Of a stretch of 64,000 nt of DNA, positions 35,524-44,610 are shown one piece after another (positions within the stretch are counted from its first letter, which is position 1; each line of letters starts with the position of its first letter). Both the position numbers and the translations under genes were made by a program. The notes beneath the pieces are model-generated. The model saw only the letters and a program-made list of their open reading frames with translations. It searched no databases and was not told the origin of the DNA. The stretch comes from Rhodopirellula sp. SM50 (GTDB lineage: Bacteria > Planctomycetota > Planctomycetia > Pirellulales > Pirellulaceae). The stretch is from positions 1 through 64,000 of the forward strand of contig NZ_NTFY01000066.1 in assembly GCF_002289565.1 (NCBI RefSeq). The letters are read 5' to 3'.

Positions 35524-36154
35524 GAGCTCGCCTCTCCAGGGTCCAACCGAAACGAAACACAAACACTACCGCCAACAGTGTCCCGCAAACGCAGGAGTGT
35601 CGTGAATGGATCAGCCAGTTCCTTCGCGGCCAACTCAGCGCAAAAGCTCTGCGTCAAATAACCGAATCGGCATGCAATTTCTATGCCGCAAGAAGCAACT
35701 GCTGTTTGCATTGAATGCTACATCGCGCTGGCAACCACTGGCGTCGGCATCAAATGCATCGATGCTTCGAGCCGTCCGATTCGCAAATGGACTCGGTCCG
35801 TAGATCAGAAACGAGCACACTGGCCGCTTTTCGCGCAACGGAATCAACCTTCTTCGTCGCTCGACAAAACAACGATTTAGGGCGCCCCCAGGCGGATCAT
35901 CGACTTCATTGCCGAGCGATGCAGTCAGCCGCGACGCCCACGCAGTCAAAGCATCATTCTGCCCCGTATCAATCTGCCACCTGATCTTATTCCGTCATCC
36001 CGCCCTCGAGAACACATTCGCAACGAGCGGACGCTGACGCTCCGGTACGCCCAAACCGCGCGAATTTGTGAAGTCCACCCCGTTGGCGATACGGTTGGAA
36101 CGCATGTTGCGTGTGGCCTGTCGCTTGAATCGATGTTCCGAAAGGGACGCGACC
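35524..36154. other. 630-bp intergenic region, no gene seen
   Basis: The region lies between the c-di-AMP cyclase (reverse) and a membrane protein (forward). Open frames up to 104 codons exist on the minus strand (35635-35949). Their composition is unlike the neighbours and they have no recognisable product or ribosome site. I see no repeat element or RNA fold here. It presumably holds the promoters of both divergent genes. Confidence 0.45.
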
Positions 36155-36820
36155 ATGAGTATCGATAACGTTCATTGTTCACCCCTCCCGACGGTCCACG
36201 ATAACACCTCGCAAACGGAAGACCCTCGGATGAGTGATGATCAACGACATATGCTCGGCCGGCTGAAGAACGACCTGTTTACCGCGGCCGTGATCGGAGG
36301 GGTGATCGCGATCAGCGTCGGCATTTCGACCTTTGCGATGGGACACGTGGGCGATGGAGAGGCGCGGCGCTTACTCGAATCGGTTATCCCGACCAGTCGT
36401 TTGTTCTGCTCGAGCATTTTGACGGTTTCGGCCACCGTGCTGGCGTTGATGTTGACCATGATCGGGCTGGGGCATAACGCCGATGCGGGTTTCTCCGACG
36501 CTCACTATCACCGGATCATCAAGATTGCACTCTACGACGCGATCCTCTTCGGTGGCGGCGCGATCGTGTTCGTCTTGCACTGTGTGCCGATCTACCAGTC
36601 GGACGCGATTCCCGGTTGGTGGTATCCCACGATCTATTACGGGGTGCTCGTCACGCTCGCGATCCTGGCGGGGGCCGCCGTCGCGATCATTACGTTGCTC
36701 TACTTGGCCGTCAAAGATCTCATCGAAGTGATCGCATTGGGTAGAACGGATCACTGCTTCGCGATATCGATCTCAGACCGTGATGAACCAGACGGCGAAG
36801 CATCCGACGACGCCAAATAG
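36155..36820 (+). CDS. Four-helix membrane protein of unknown function
   Basis: 221 residues. After a hydrophilic N-terminus there are four membrane helices: AAVIGGVIAISVGISTFAMG, LFCSSILTVSATVLALMLTM, ALYDAILFGGGAIVFVLHCV and YGVLVTLAILAGAAVAIITL. A short acidic tail (SDRDEPDGEASDDAK) follows. No transporter or sensor motif is recognised. The ATG at 36155 was chosen because AAAGGGA precedes it. A later Met (MSDDQRHML) is possible and would keep all four helices. It is upstream of the sulfur operon, separated by 260 bp containing a hairpin with a T-run. Confidence 0.75.
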   Translation: MSIDNVHCSPLPTVHDNTSQTEDPRMSDDQRHMLGRLKNDLFTAAVIGGVIAISVGISTFAMGHVGDGEARRLLESVIPTSRLFCSSILTVSATVLALMLTMIGLGHNADAGFSDAHYHRIIKIALYDAILFGGGAIVFVLHCVPIYQSDAIPGWWYPTIYYGVLVTLAILAGAAVAIITLLYLAVKDLIEVIALGRTDHCFAISISDRDEPDGEASDDAK

Positions 36821-37021
36821 GCTGGACCGCGGCCGCTGGGTCACCGCTGAAACCATCGAGCACTCGCCGAGCGACATAGCGCACAGATGCATACGGCGAT
36901 CGACCACGCTGGAGGATTCGAGACCAGACCCTTGCTCGATTCTGCTTGAAAACCGGTCGGCTGATCGAAGCTATATGTCTCTGAGAAAGCAATGACAAGC
37001 TTGGCCCGTCGTTTGCATGGA

Positions 37022-37049
37022 GGGTACAACCGCAAGTTGCCCTTTTTTT
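37022..37049 (+). terminator. Hairpin with T7 run in the leader of the sulfur operon
   Basis: GGG(TA)CAAC-CGCAA-GTTGCCC followed by seven T, ending 32 bp before the start codon of the persulfide dioxygenase. It may terminate transcripts from the membrane protein upstream or act as an attenuator within the operon leader. The stem is short (7 bp plus a bulge). Confidence 0.5.
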
Positions 37050-37081
37050 AATGATGACCTTTCGCAGGAGGATTACCCAGC

Positions 37082-38494
37082 ATGTTCGTCCAAGAAACTG
37101 TGTTAACTGACGGCATCGCCCAGCTGTCTTATCTACTCGGCGATACCGACAGGGGCTGCGCTGCCGTGATCGATCCGCGAACCGACGTCGAAGTTTATGA
37201 TCAGCTTGCGCGGAAGCATGGATTGTCGATCACCCACATTTTCGAAACACACATTCACGCAGACTTTGTGTCGGGAAGCCGGTCATTAGCCCAGCGCGTC
37301 GGACGGGCAAAAATCTATTTAAGCGGAGACCATGCTGACTATCAGTTTGATGGTCAGCCAGTGGTTGATGGAGATTCCTTCGACTTCGGCTCATTTCTTC
37401 TGACCGCGCGCCACACGCCGGGGCACACGCCGGAGCATCTGACGTTTGAAATCGCTCAGAGCGATCACCGCGACACGCCGTGGGCCGTGTTCACCGGCGA
37501 TTCATTGTTCGTGGGGTCGGCCGGTCGACCTGACTTGCTCGGGGAAGGCCAGACCGCGCAGCTGGCCGAAGCGTTGTACCACACCTTGTACGGCTATTTC
37601 TTGAAGTTGGATGACTTCGTGACGGTCTTTCCGGGCCACGGCGCCGGATCGGCATGTGGCGCCGACATCGGCGATCGCCTGCAGAGCACCATCGGATACG
37701 AGCGACGCACGAACGCATTTCTCAGTTATCCAGATCTGGAGTCGTTCTGCCAGTTTGTGGTCTCCGATGCCCCCCCGGTTCCTTGGCACTACCCGAAATT
37801 GAAGAAGGTCAATGCGGCGGGACCGGAGATCATGGATCGTTTGCCAACCATTCCGGCACTCCCGCCAGACGGCTTCCGTCGCGTCGCACGCGAACCCGGC
37901 GTCCACGTCGTGGACACGCGGTCCATGCTGGCCTTCGGCGGAGGTCATGTATCTGGTGCGATCAACATCGGAGGCCGGCCGGAGCTGTCGGCGTGGGCGG
38001 GCCAAATGCTCGACCTCGACCAGCGTCTACTCTTGATCGTCGATAGCGAAGACGACCTTGATCGAATCCAGCGGCTGCTCGTCCGAACCGGGCACTTTAA
38101 CTTCGCGGGCTACCTGAGCGGCGGAATGAAGGCGTGGGAAATTGCCGGACTGCCATTGGAGACCCTGGAACAGATTCCCGTCCAGCGGCTGCGTGAGCTG
38201 CAGGTCAGCGACGGCGATCTGACGATTTTGGATGTTCGCGCCCCCGACGAATGGGCGTCCGGTCACATTCCCGGATCGAAACATCACTTCGTCGCCGACA
38301 TGCGTGAACGCATCAATGGCTTGGACAAAAACGGGCGTTACGCCACCTATTGTGCCAGCGGATATCGGGCCAGCATTGCCGCCAGCCTGATGAAATCACG
38401 CGGTTTCAGCGATGTCAGCAATGTTCCCGGCAGCTGGGGCGCTTGGACGGCGGCCGGGTTTCCGAGTGAACAACCCGAAGGAGCGACGGCATGA
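37082..38494 (+). CDS. Persulfide dioxygenase fused to two rhodanese domains
   Basis: 470 residues. A metallo-beta-lactamase-fold, ETHE1-type non-haem iron dioxygenase fills residues 1-250, with ligands in THIHADFVSG, TPGHTPEH, TGDSLFVGSAGRPDL and FPGHGAG. It should oxidise glutathione persulfide to sulfite. Two rhodanese domains follow (about 265-365 and 370-460). The first lacks the catalytic cysteine (LLIVDSEDD), while the second has it in YCASGYRAS and can transfer sulfane sulfur. A strong AGGAGG lies about 10 nt before the ATG. The stop overlaps the next gene by 4 bp. With the two YeeE genes it forms a sulfide/persulfide handling operon. Confidence 0.94.
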   Translation: MFVQETVLTDGIAQLSYLLGDTDRGCAAVIDPRTDVEVYDQLARKHGLSITHIFETHIHADFVSGSRSLAQRVGRAKIYLSGDHADYQFDGQPVVDGDSFDFGSFLLTARHTPGHTPEHLTFEIAQSDHRDTPWAVFTGDSLFVGSAGRPDLLGEGQTAQLAEALYHTLYGYFLKLDDFVTVFPGHGAGSACGADIGDRLQSTIGYERRTNAFLSYPDLESFCQFVVSDAPPVPWHYPKLKKVNAAGPEIMDRLPTIPALPPDGFRRVAREPGVHVVDTRSMLAFGGGHVSGAINIGGRPELSAWAGQMLDLDQRLLLIVDSEDDLDRIQRLLVRTGHFNFAGYLSGGMKAWEIAGLPLETLEQIPVQRLRELQVSDGDLTILDVRAPDEWASGHIPGSKHHFVADMRERINGLDKNGRYATYCASGYRASIAASLMKSRGFSDVSNVPGSWGAWTAAGFPSEQPEGATA

Positions 38495-39057
38495 TCCTGG
38501 AGACGCGATTCCTTTCAATGACAGTGCTCGCCGACGTCAATCCGCTGGAGTACTCGGGTCCTGCGTGGTCGCCCTACTTGGTCGGAGCGTTGATCGGCGT
38601 GCTGTCCATGTTGACGTTCTATTTTTCAAATAAACCCTTGGGCGCATCGACCGCGTACGCGCGTGCGGCCGGCATGCTGGGCAATCTGGCAGCCCCACGC
38701 CACACGCAACGGCTGAAGTACTTCCAGGACAATCCGCCAAAAGTTGGCTGGGAAGTCATGCTGGTGCTCGGCGTGGTCCTCGGTGCGTTCTTGTCTGCAT
38801 GGAGCGGAAACGAATGGACCGGACGTCTGTTACCACCGATGTGGCAAGACCGCTTCGGCACCGAGAGCGGACTGCTTCGTGTCATCGTCGCGTTCGGCGG
38901 AGGCATACTGATGGCGTTTGGTGCACGCATGGCTGGAGGCTGCACCAGCGGCCACGGTATCAGTGGCACACTGCAACTGGCGGTCGGATCTTGGATCGCC
39001 GCCATCTGCTTTTTCATTGGCGGCATCATTACCGCGATGCTGATGTACGCCGTTTAG
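38491..39057 (+). CDS. YeeE/YedE family sulfur transporter, first half-size protein
   Basis: 188 residues, four to five membrane helices. The conserved cysteine motif of the family is AGGCTSGHGISG near residue 150. YeeE/YedE proteins (TsuA type) carry thiosulfate or related small sulfur species through cysteine relay in the inner membrane. The ATG overlaps the TGA of the dioxygenase gene, so translation is coupled. Full-size TsuA is about 330-350 residues. This protein and the next are each about half of that and probably act as a pair. Confidence 0.9.
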   Translation: MILETRFLSMTVLADVNPLEYSGPAWSPYLVGALIGVLSMLTFYFSNKPLGASTAYARAAGMLGNLAAPRHTQRLKYFQDNPPKVGWEVMLVLGVVLGAFLSAWSGNEWTGRLLPPMWQDRFGTESGLLRVIVAFGGGILMAFGARMAGGCTSGHGISGTLQLAVGSWIAAICFFIGGIITAMLMYAV

Positions 39058-39086
39058 GCGGCCAATCTTTCCACGGAGCCCACCTC

Positions 39087-39737
39087 ATGTCTACCACCAC
39101 TGAAAAGCCGAACGACACGGCGGCGACCGATACAGCGTCACACGACACCACCGCACCACACGCAAAAAACGATCACGACAAGCAACCCAAGCCGCTGTCC
39201 GCGGCGGGTCGATCACTCGCGTTGGGCGTGCTCTTTGGCATTGTCTTTGGCTTCCTCTTGCAAAAAGGCGGCGTCGCGAAATTTCACGTCTTGATCGGAC
39301 AATTGTTGTTAGAAGACTTCACCGTGGTGAAAGTCATGTTGTCCGCTGTCGTCGTGGGCATGTTAGGAATCCACACACTGCACCGAGCCGACATGGTGGA
39401 ATTCCACATCAAGCCGACTCGACTGGCATCCAACGTCATCGGCGGTCTGCTGTTCGGATGCGGATTCGCGTTGTCGGCTTATTGCCCAGGCACCGGAGCC
39501 GCTGCGCTGGGGCAGGGAAACTTTGATGCGATCGCGATGATGGTTGGGATGGTTGCCGGTTCCTACATCTTTGCCGAGGCATCGAGTTGGATCAGCCGCA
39601 ACCTCGATCCAATCGGTGACAAGGGCAAGCTGACCCTGTTCGACCTTTTCCCGCAAAGCCGGACCGCCGTCACGGTTGGCAGTGCGTCGTTGTTGGTGAT
39701 CGTGTTGATCGTTTTGGAGTTGACAACCATACGGTAA
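39087..39737 (+). CDS. YeeE/YedE family sulfur transporter, second half-size protein
   Basis: 216 residues. A 45-residue Thr/His/Asp/Lys-rich cytoplasmic tail comes before the first helix (SLALGVLFGIVFGFLLQKGG). Further helices follow, and the family cysteine motif is LFGCGFALSAYCPGTGAAALG. It completes the half-transporter pair with the preceding gene 29 bp upstream. The long hydrophilic N-terminus is unusual for the family. The ATG at 39087 is preceded by CCACGGAG. Confidence 0.9.
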   Translation: MSTTTEKPNDTAATDTASHDTTAPHAKNDHDKQPKPLSAAGRSLALGVLFGIVFGFLLQKGGVAKFHVLIGQLLLEDFTVVKVMLSAVVVGMLGIHTLHRADMVEFHIKPTRLASNVIGGLLFGCGFALSAYCPGTGAAALGQGNFDAIAMMVGMVAGSYIFAEASSWISRNLDPIGDKGKLTLFDLFPQSRTAVTVGSASLLVIVLIVLELTTIR

Positions 39738-39797
39738 TCGTAGCGCACGCGGAGCGACGTGCAAAGCAACGAGCGGAAGACAAGCACGGATCTCTTG

Positions 39798-39865
39798 AAG
39801 TGGGATAGGTCTCCAGGCTCGTCATTTCAGCACCGACGGGTTGGAAGCCTACCCCACTTATTTTT
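39798..39865 (+). terminator. Hairpin terminator of the sulfur operon
   Basis: Arms AAGTGGGATAGG and CCTACCCCACTT (one mismatch) around about 38 nt, followed by ATTTTT on the plus strand. It lies 60 bp after the second YeeE gene and just before the convergent membrane protein gene. The AAGTGGGATAGG palindrome resembles a dispersed planctomycete repeat that has probably been recruited as a terminator. Confidence 0.65.
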
Positions 39866-39874
39866 CGTGCGTTG

Positions 39875-40432
39875 CTAAATTCGATTGGGGGTGAAGTTGT
39901 CGGCACCGCCGGCCAGCGGCCTGTGGGTGTAATCGGTGACCAGCCACGAATCGTCGGGCTGTTTTTGAAACGTCAAAATCACGCGTCGCGGGACACGAAC
40001 GTTTCTCATCGTGCCCGACGACAGGCTGGCGGTGACGGAAGCGTCCAGATCGACGGTCGCCTCCAAGGGATAACTGCCGGTGACGAACTTGATTTGAATG
40101 TTGCGAACCGTCAGACGATGAAATTCATAATTGGGCAATTCGTTCAACGCCCGCTGACGCGTCGCGGGGTCAGCGACGTAGACCACTGCCGACTCGTGAT
40201 CATTTCGTTCGACCGCTTCAGCCGTCGTATAGATGGCTTCAAGAATCTTCTCTCGATCTGTCACGATGGCGTCCGCGGCGTAGAACGCCGCGGGAATCAG
40301 CAGCACGGTGCACAAGGTGGCGATGCCCAGCTGTTTGTTTCCTGTCTGTAACCAGCCATAAAACAACCCCGCCACGACGATTCCGATCATGATCGAGATC
40401 AACAGTGGGTTTTCAGCCAGGATCGTCCACAT
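39875..40432 (-). CDS. Membrane protein of unknown function, downstream of SNF2 helicase
   Basis: 185 residues with two N-terminal membrane helices (LLISIMIGIVVAGLFYGWL and LGIATLCTVLLIPAAFYAADAI). The remaining domain of about 125 residues looks like an NTF2/DUF-type alpha+beta fold (ILEAIYTTAEAVERNDHESAVVYVAD, then strands ending DSWLVTDYTH). No family name is assigned. It starts 25 bp after the stop of the SNF2 helicase on the same strand, so the two are probably co-transcribed, though a functional link is not obvious. Confidence 0.8.
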   Translation of the reverse strand: MWTILAENPLLISIMIGIVVAGLFYGWLQTGNKQLGIATLCTVLLIPAAFYAADAIVTDREKILEAIYTTAEAVERNDHESAVVYVADPATRQRALNELPNYEFHRLTVRNIQIKFVTGSYPLEATVDLDASVTASLSSGTMRNVRVPRRVILTFQKQPDDSWLVTDYTHRPLAGGADNFTPNRI

Positions 40433-40457
40433 CGCATCGGCCCTCGGCGGGTAGGGA

Positions 40458-43400
40458 TTATCGATCGCCCGCTTTGATCAGACGAATCAAATCTTCGGTG
40501 TCCATCTTCGCCGCGCGATCGGTTCCATCCAAGACACCGGCGACCAGTTCTCGCTTGTCGGCGTGCATTTCCAGAATCTGTTCTTCGATCGTGCCGGACG
40601 CGACCAAACGATACACCGTCACGGGACGTTCTTGCCCGATTCGGTGCGCTCGGTCGGTGGCTTGATCTTCGACGGCCGGGTTCCACCAGGGGTCTAAGTG
40701 TATGACGTAATCAGCGGCGGTAAGGTTCAATCCCGTTCCCCCGGCTTTCAGGGAAATCAAGAACAACTCGCCCTCGCCCTCTTGGAATGCATCCACGCGA
40801 CGTTGCCGCTCTTTGGCCGGCGTCGCTCCATCAAGGTATTGGTACTTGATGCCACGCTCATCGAGCAGTTCGCGAATCAGCCCGAGGTGTTTGACGAATT
40901 GGCTAAAAATCAACGCCCGGTGTTCCCCGTCACGGAGTTCATCGACGAGCGAATCCAGCAAGCTGAGTTTGGCGCTGCCCTTGTCCCACATCCGGTCGAC
41001 CAACCGGGGGTGACAGGCCAATTGACGCAGCTTGGTCAACCAGGCGAGCGTTCGCATCCGGTGTTCGCCCGGCTTCGCATCACCGCCGGACAACTCGGCC
41101 AGCGCCGCGACGCGGGCCTCGTCGTACATCGCGCGTTCTTCGGTGCTGAGGTGCGCTTGCAGCGTGATTTCGGTGCGTGGCGGCAATTCGCGGAGCACCT
41201 TTTCTTTGGTGCGTCGCAGGATAAAGGGGCGAACCAGGCGAGCCAGCGACTGGCGGCGTTCGGGATCTTTGTGGCGTTCGATCGGATCGGCAAAACGGTT
41301 CCTAAATCGGTCCCACGAGCCGAGCAAACCGGGGCTGATCGTCCGCAACAGGCTCCACAATTCCCCGAGGTGGTTTTCCAGCGGTGTACCTGAAAGAGCG
41401 ATCCGCCAGTCCGCTTCGAGATCGCGGATGGCGCGGGAGGTCTTGGTTTGAGCATTCTTGATGAACTGCGCTTCGTCCAAAACCAGCGTGTTCCATTGTT
41501 TGGCGGCGAAACGCTTGGCGTCACGCTGGACCAATTGATAACTGACGATCACCAGGTCACCCGCACCGGCCGCATCGATGACTTGTTGCCGATTGCCTTC
41601 GCGATACAAGACCGGATTGAGCTGGGGGGCGAACCGCTGCGTTTCACGAACCCAGTTCTCTCCGACACTGGTCGGCGCGACCACCAGCGTGGGACCGCCG
41701 GCGGCACGATCGACCAAGACGCCGAGTGTTTGCACTGTTTTCCCCAGCCCCATGTCGTCGGCCAGGATTCCGCCCACGCCCCAGCGGCTCAACCGGGCCA
41801 GCCAACGATAACCGTCCAACTGGTAGTCACGGAAATCAACGTCCAGCGACTCGGGCTTGGTCGGATGGTAATCGGCCAACGAATCCAAGTTTTCGATCAC
41901 TTGGCTCCAGCGGGCCGAGACCTCCAAGGTCACGTCGGTGCCCAACAATTCTTGAACGGCCGGGACAGCGGCATCGGCGACTTTCAGTGTTCCGCGATCG
42001 GCGACAAGGGTATCCCCGAGTTGCTCCAACCGCTTGCGAAACCCGTCGCTGATCTTTGCAAATTCACGATCGCCGACGCGGACCAACGCGCGACGCTCGG
42101 TCACCGCGGTCAACAGATCTTCCAAATTAACTTCTTGCCCGGCAACGGAAATGGTTCCCGAAAGCCCGAACCAGTCTTTCGAATCGTCGATCTGCACGCG
42201 GAGTGCGGACGGCGTGATTTCACCGCGCACGCGGATCGTTTCGCCTTCGGGCCAGATCATCCGAGGCGCCTCGTCACCGGCATCGTAGAGCCGAGCCAAC
42301 AGATCGAGCGCTTGCTCGTCGCTTTGGGCAACCCATCCGTAGGGTTCTTCGGGAGCGAGTTGATTGATTTGGAACCGATGGATCACTTCCCCCGCCCGCT
42401 CGCGTTCGGCCTTGGTATCGCGGACCAGGCGAATGGGTCCTTGGTCGGTGATTCCCGGGACGATGGCCGGTTCTTCCCCCGGACGCATCATGTCTTGCAA
42501 TCGGGAATCGAACATCGACAGACGGACGAACATGCCGGCACCACCACGGGGCCGCAATTCCAAAACCATCTCGGCCTGAATCTCTTCGAGCGGGCCGGCG
42601 AGCTGGTCCGGCAAATCGACACGAACGAGAGATCCGATTTGGCCGATCTTCATCGTCAATTGGTGCGCCGCGTCGTCGTCCACCAAGACTTCATGCAAGT
42701 CGCTTTTGAGCAAGTAGGAAATCAGGCGAGTCGCCCGACGATCGCGCAGCGCGGCGATGATCAGCCGATTGCCGTTGGTCTCGGCGATCAGCACGACCGG
42801 TTGGGCGGGATGCAAATTACCCAGCACCAGTTCGCATTGATTGATATCGATGTCGATCCCGGGCACCTGCAAGGCGACGCGATAGAGCGTTTTTCTTTTG
42901 GCGGGATCGGACTCGCGTTCGATCTGCGTTTCACCGGCCCGTTCTTCGTCGTCCAAGGAGTCGATTTCGACCGGCTGTAGCGCGACGGAGATTTCACCGC
43001 GCGAGACTTCGATGGGCGTCGCCGAGGCATCGTCCCAGGCGACATTGGGATGCCCCACCAACAGATCGACCGATTGGAACAGGTTGTAATACTCACGATT
43101 CATCTCCGAGCTCGGTTGCGACGTCAGCGCCGCAATCTGGCTGTCGACCGCTGTTCCTTCGCCGTCACGTCGAAGCAGGTCAAACGCGGGAGTCTGACGC
43201 CCCTTGGACCAACCCTTGGAATTCTTTTTCAACCGCTGAACGAACGGGTTGATGCTGACCGGTCCATACAGTTGGTTGTTCGAAATCTTGATCCGCCATT
43301 GCACCCGCGTCGTTGTGTCTTCTTCTTTTGCGTGTGCTTCGTCGGTCAGCTTCAGCAGTTGACTGACCACGTCACGGCCGGCAGCGACGGTGTCGGTTTT

Positions 43401-43835
43401 CAAGTCGCTTAAGAACAGCAGCACCTCTTCGCTGTTGCGTCGTGAGATCTGCTCGTGCACCCACCAGGCGACCGCCAGGGTGCAACTGCATCGGCCCCGT
43501 CCATCCCTCCGCGATTCGGCGCGTTCGAATTCGGCACAGGCGCAGTTCACCGAAGCACGAAGCGACAGGTCCAACGGCGACTCGATCGCGTCGCCGTCGT
43601 CCTCGTCCACGTCCGGTTCGATCTCCAAGTTCACCAGATAAGGAAGCTTTCGTCCGGGACGCATCCGGAACTCAAAGCACATCTTGCCGTCGCTTTGAGA
43701 AAATTTGGGCGTCTCGACTCGCAGCATCGCCGCCCGCTTGTCCAGCGATTGATCGTGATCGTCCACCAGCCGCGAAACGGCTTCGCCGAGCAACAATCCA
43801 AACGCTGCCGGCAAATTCTCCGTGATCAATTCCAT
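40458..43835 (-). CDS. SNF2-family helicase / DNA translocase
   Basis: A large Swi2/Snf2-type ATPase of about 1,125 residues that remodels or moves along DNA or nucleoprotein. The N-terminal 650 residues include a cluster of four cysteines (CACAEFERAESRRDGRGRCSC) like an incomplete SWIM zinc site, and long regions typical of bacterial RapA/HepA-unlike SNF2 proteins. The helicase core is C-terminal: GILADDMGLGKTVQTLG (Walker A), LDEAQ (motif II), SGTPLENHLGELWSLL, LIFSQFVKHL, GGTGLNLTAADYVIHLDPWWNP and DRAHRIGQ. The start is either TTG 43841, which is better spaced from AGGAA, or ATG 43835, used here. Substrate unknown. Confidence 0.94.
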   Translation of the reverse strand: MELITENLPAAFGLLLGEAVSRLVDDHDQSLDKRAAMLRVETPKFSQSDGKMCFEFRMRPGRKLPYLVNLEIEPDVDEDDGDAIESPLDLSLRASVNCACAEFERAESRRDGRGRCSCTLAVAWWVHEQISRRNSEEVLLFLSDLKTDTVAAGRDVVSQLLKLTDEAHAKEEDTTTRVQWRIKISNNQLYGPVSINPFVQRLKKNSKGWSKGRQTPAFDLLRRDGEGTAVDSQIAALTSQPSSEMNREYYNLFQSVDLLVGHPNVAWDDASATPIEVSRGEISVALQPVEIDSLDDEERAGETQIERESDPAKRKTLYRVALQVPGIDIDINQCELVLGNLHPAQPVVLIAETNGNRLIIAALRDRRATRLISYLLKSDLHEVLVDDDAAHQLTMKIGQIGSLVRVDLPDQLAGPLEEIQAEMVLELRPRGGAGMFVRLSMFDSRLQDMMRPGEEPAIVPGITDQGPIRLVRDTKAERERAGEVIHRFQINQLAPEEPYGWVAQSDEQALDLLARLYDAGDEAPRMIWPEGETIRVRGEITPSALRVQIDDSKDWFGLSGTISVAGQEVNLEDLLTAVTERRALVRVGDREFAKISDGFRKRLEQLGDTLVADRGTLKVADAAVPAVQELLGTDVTLEVSARWSQVIENLDSLADYHPTKPESLDVDFRDYQLDGYRWLARLSRWGVGGILADDMGLGKTVQTLGVLVDRAAGGPTLVVAPTSVGENWVRETQRFAPQLNPVLYREGNRQQVIDAAGAGDLVIVSYQLVQRDAKRFAAKQWNTLVLDEAQFIKNAQTKTSRAIRDLEADWRIALSGTPLENHLGELWSLLRTISPGLLGSWDRFRNRFADPIERHKDPERRQSLARLVRPFILRRTKEKVLRELPPRTEITLQAHLSTEERAMYDEARVAALAELSGGDAKPGEHRMRTLAWLTKLRQLACHPRLVDRMWDKGSAKLSLLDSLVDELRDGEHRALIFSQFVKHLGLIRELLDERGIKYQYLDGATPAKERQRRVDAFQEGEGELFLISLKAGGTGLNLTAADYVIHLDPWWNPAVEDQATDRAHRIGQERPVTVYRLVASGTIEEQILEMHADKRELVAGVLDGTDRAAKMDTEDLIRLIKAGDR

Positions 43836-44018
43836 ACTCAAACTAGGTTCCTTTTTTCGATCTGCCGCTGTCCAGGCCGGTGATCTCTGCTGTGCGACTA
43901 TTAAAAACGTTGGCCAACCCGCTATTCTACCGCTAGGCTGCTCGGTTGCGATGCCAACCGCGGCCCGAATGTCGGTTCAGACCAAGATTCTTCATAAACT
44001 TTCAACGAGTGGATACGA

Positions 44019-44387
44019 ATGCCGAAATTAACTGTCGAGGGTGTGGGTTCTTTTGAAGTCGCCGAGGGAAAACGATTGGTCCAAGCACTCGTCGAAGACG
44101 CGGGGACGGATCAACTACACGCTTGTGGGGGCATGGCAAAATGCACCACCTGTCGGGTCCAGTTCACCGACGGCGAACCCCCAACAATGACGGAAGCGGA
44201 ACGGGACACCCTCGCGGTGCGACAAATCAGCGACGAGGGCGTTCGACTTAGCTGTCAAATCAAGTGCGATCATGACATGAGTGTCAAATTGATCAGCCGT
44301 CTGGAAGGCAGCGGACGAAAGGATCAGGGATCACCCGTTGCCGACACGATCCAGCCCGAACCGGTCTGGGTCGGCAAAGAACGCTAG
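44019..44387 (+). CDS. 2Fe-2S ferredoxin
   Basis: 122 residues of a plant/adrenodoxin-type ferredoxin carrying electrons on a [2Fe-2S] cluster. Three cysteines lie in HACGGMAKCTTCRV and the fourth in RLSCQIKCDHD. The fold spans about residues 1-100, with a hydrophilic 20-residue tail. No reductase or oxygenase partner is adjacent. It runs toward a kinase gene on the other strand, with a long hairpin between them. The ATG at 44019 has no strong ribosome site. Confidence 0.92.
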   Translation: MPKLTVEGVGSFEVAEGKRLVQALVEDAGTDQLHACGGMAKCTTCRVQFTDGEPPTMTEAERDTLAVRQISDEGVRLSCQIKCDHDMSVKLISRLEGSGRKDQGSPVADTIQPEPVWVGKER

Positions 44388-44468
44388 TGCTCGGTCAACG
44401 TGTAGACTCTGGATGCCGCCGAAAAGGGGGCAGGCTGTAACTTGCGGACCGGTGAAACGATTTCTGGG

Positions 44469-44541
44469 CCCACGGATGGCAGCGCGAACCCACGGATTTT
44501 TTGCACCCTGTCATCCGCGGGTTCGCGCTGCTATCCGTGGG
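44469..44541. repeat. Long palindrome between convergent genes
   Basis: Arms CCCACGGATGGCAGCGCGAA and TTCGCGCTGCTATCCGTGGG, extended by CCCACGGAT / ATCCGCGGG, about 29 bp each with few mismatches around a 15-nt loop. It is a dispersed-repeat type hairpin that could also stop transcription from the ferredoxin or kinase genes. No poly-T follows directly. The rest of the gap holds nothing else. Confidence 0.7.
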
Positions 44542-44610
44542 TATTATTTTCGATGGACACCCCGGCAAGATTGCTGCAGTGCAACCCCTCAATTGAATGA
44601 CGCCAGAGCG

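Noticed and set aside
35635-35949. 104-codon minus-strand open frame in the 630-bp gap before the membrane protein
   Set aside because: No ribosome site, no family resemblance and Arg/Ala/Phe composition unlike neighbouring proteins. Kept as intergenic.
41448-42980. 510-codon open frame on the plus strand
   Set aside because: It lies wholly antisense to the SNF2 helicase, whose motifs are unmistakable. Such long antisense frames arise from high GC at third positions, and its protein has no recognisable domain.
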